From Cruorifilaria tuberocauda (taxonomy: Eukaryota; Nematoda; Chromadorea; Rhabditida; Onchocercidae): 64,000 bases of DNA. The stretch spans positions 1-64,000 of the forward strand of contig JABVXU010000038.1 of NCBI GenBank assembly GCA_013365365.1, given 5' to 3'. The notes below the pieces were generated by a model that was given only the letters and a program-made list of their open reading frames with translations, had not been told where the DNA came from and made no database searches. This document shows positions 63,374 to 64,000 of the stretch, piece by piece (within the stretch, counting starts at the first letter, position 1; each line of letters begins with the position of its first letter). The position numbers and the translations under genes are program-made.

Positions 63374-64000
63374 AAATTCTCGTAATGTTGCATACGAGAG
63401 ATCCTCTCTCCTATATTATCAAAGCAGAAGAGAGAACACTATTGATAACAGCAATATAAAACAGGTTGCGTTCTTTTTGTAAAAAAAGTAGACATAAATT
63501 TATAAGTTCATAGCTTTTTTACTTCATAACTAACGTAAACAACATAAATGAACAATATATATTACTTCCTCATATATTATTAATAAGAGATAATAATAAC
63601 CATTTCAAATTGGTTTTTCGAAAGATCCATTAGCTATTCATCATAAAATCAGTATTAATTGATTTTAATTTTAGATAAAATTACTGATCAGGTAATATAA
63701 ACTTCTAACATGTATTATGTTAACAATCATTACATGAATGAATGTAACCGTATTGAAATTATCAGTCAAAAACATATTTTGATTTTTGATATGATAATAA
63801 TGAAATTAGGAAGTTGAAATCGTTGATGTGCAAAAAGAAAGAAAGAATATCATTTACCAGTTTAATTTTTATCCTGCCGAGTACTACTCTGTTTGGTGCA
63901 CAGTTCTGATGTGACAGTATTGATCCATAAATATTGTGATTTCATTGAATCGAATTAAAAATAATGCTTTAAATCAATCAATTTCGACGTTCATTGGTTT

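Larger units (their letters stand above)
61704..64000. promoter_or_regulatory. 5' flank of the ABC transporter
   Basis: Very AT-rich, with long low-complexity A/T stretches at about 62490-62620, and no conserved coding content. It should contain the transporter promoter. A small plus-strand ORF (61753-61884) and a strong short hairpin (63337-63373) are described separately. Confidence 0.45.

Overview
This window looks like eukaryotic nuclear DNA from a nematode, most likely a filarial-type parasite. It is strongly AT-rich and has many small introns of roughly 50-400 bp. Introns almost always end in TTTCAG/TTTTAG-like acceptors on an AT-rich background. Several start codons sit a few bases after a splice-acceptor-like TTTACAG/TTGCAG/GTTTAG, as expected where a spliced leader is trans-spliced. 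The species assignment is inference; no rRNA, tRNA, mitochondrial, bacterial, CRISPR or insertion-sequence content was recognised.

I rebuilt gene models by hand, joining homologous blocks through GT/GC..AG junctions that keep the reading frame. From left to right:
(1) 107-1985, minus: 3' part of an unrecognised lysine-rich protein gene.
(2) 4234-17361, minus: complete MICAL flavoprotein monooxygenase, 36 exons, about 1,540 aa (FAD monooxygenase, CH, LIM, acidic linker, C-terminal bMERB coiled coil).
(3) 21835-29625, minus: condensin II subunit G2 (CAPG-2), 25 exons, about 1,071 aa.
(4) 30194-33648, plus: MBOAT lysophospholipid acyltransferase (LPCAT3/MBOAT5 type), 11 exons, about 462 aa. It is divergent from capg-2 across a GC-richer 568-bp promoter.
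(5) 34953-35159, minus: a 68-aa basic, possibly mitochondrial protein.
(6) 35.2-44.6 kb: a gene-poor interval with one GC-rich island.
(7) 44648-49102, plus: a 727-aa, single-pass, Gln/Asn/Trp-rich protein of unknown function.
(8) 50067-61703, minus: full-length MRP-type ABCC transporter with TMD0, 32 exons, about 1,566 aa.
(9) 61.7-64 kb: AT-rich 5' flank of the transporter, with a small plus-strand ORF and a strong short hairpin.

The genes belong to unrelated processes: actin/redox and Rab biology, chromosome condensation, phospholipid remodelling and efflux. No operon linking them is evident. The most interesting signals are four GC-AG introns, two of them splitting the functional core of the transporter's second ATPase domain; two stop-free introns whose length is a multiple of three; MICAL exons that read into alternative stop codons; a relic duplicated exon in the ABC transporter; and the novel Q/N/W-rich membrane protein.
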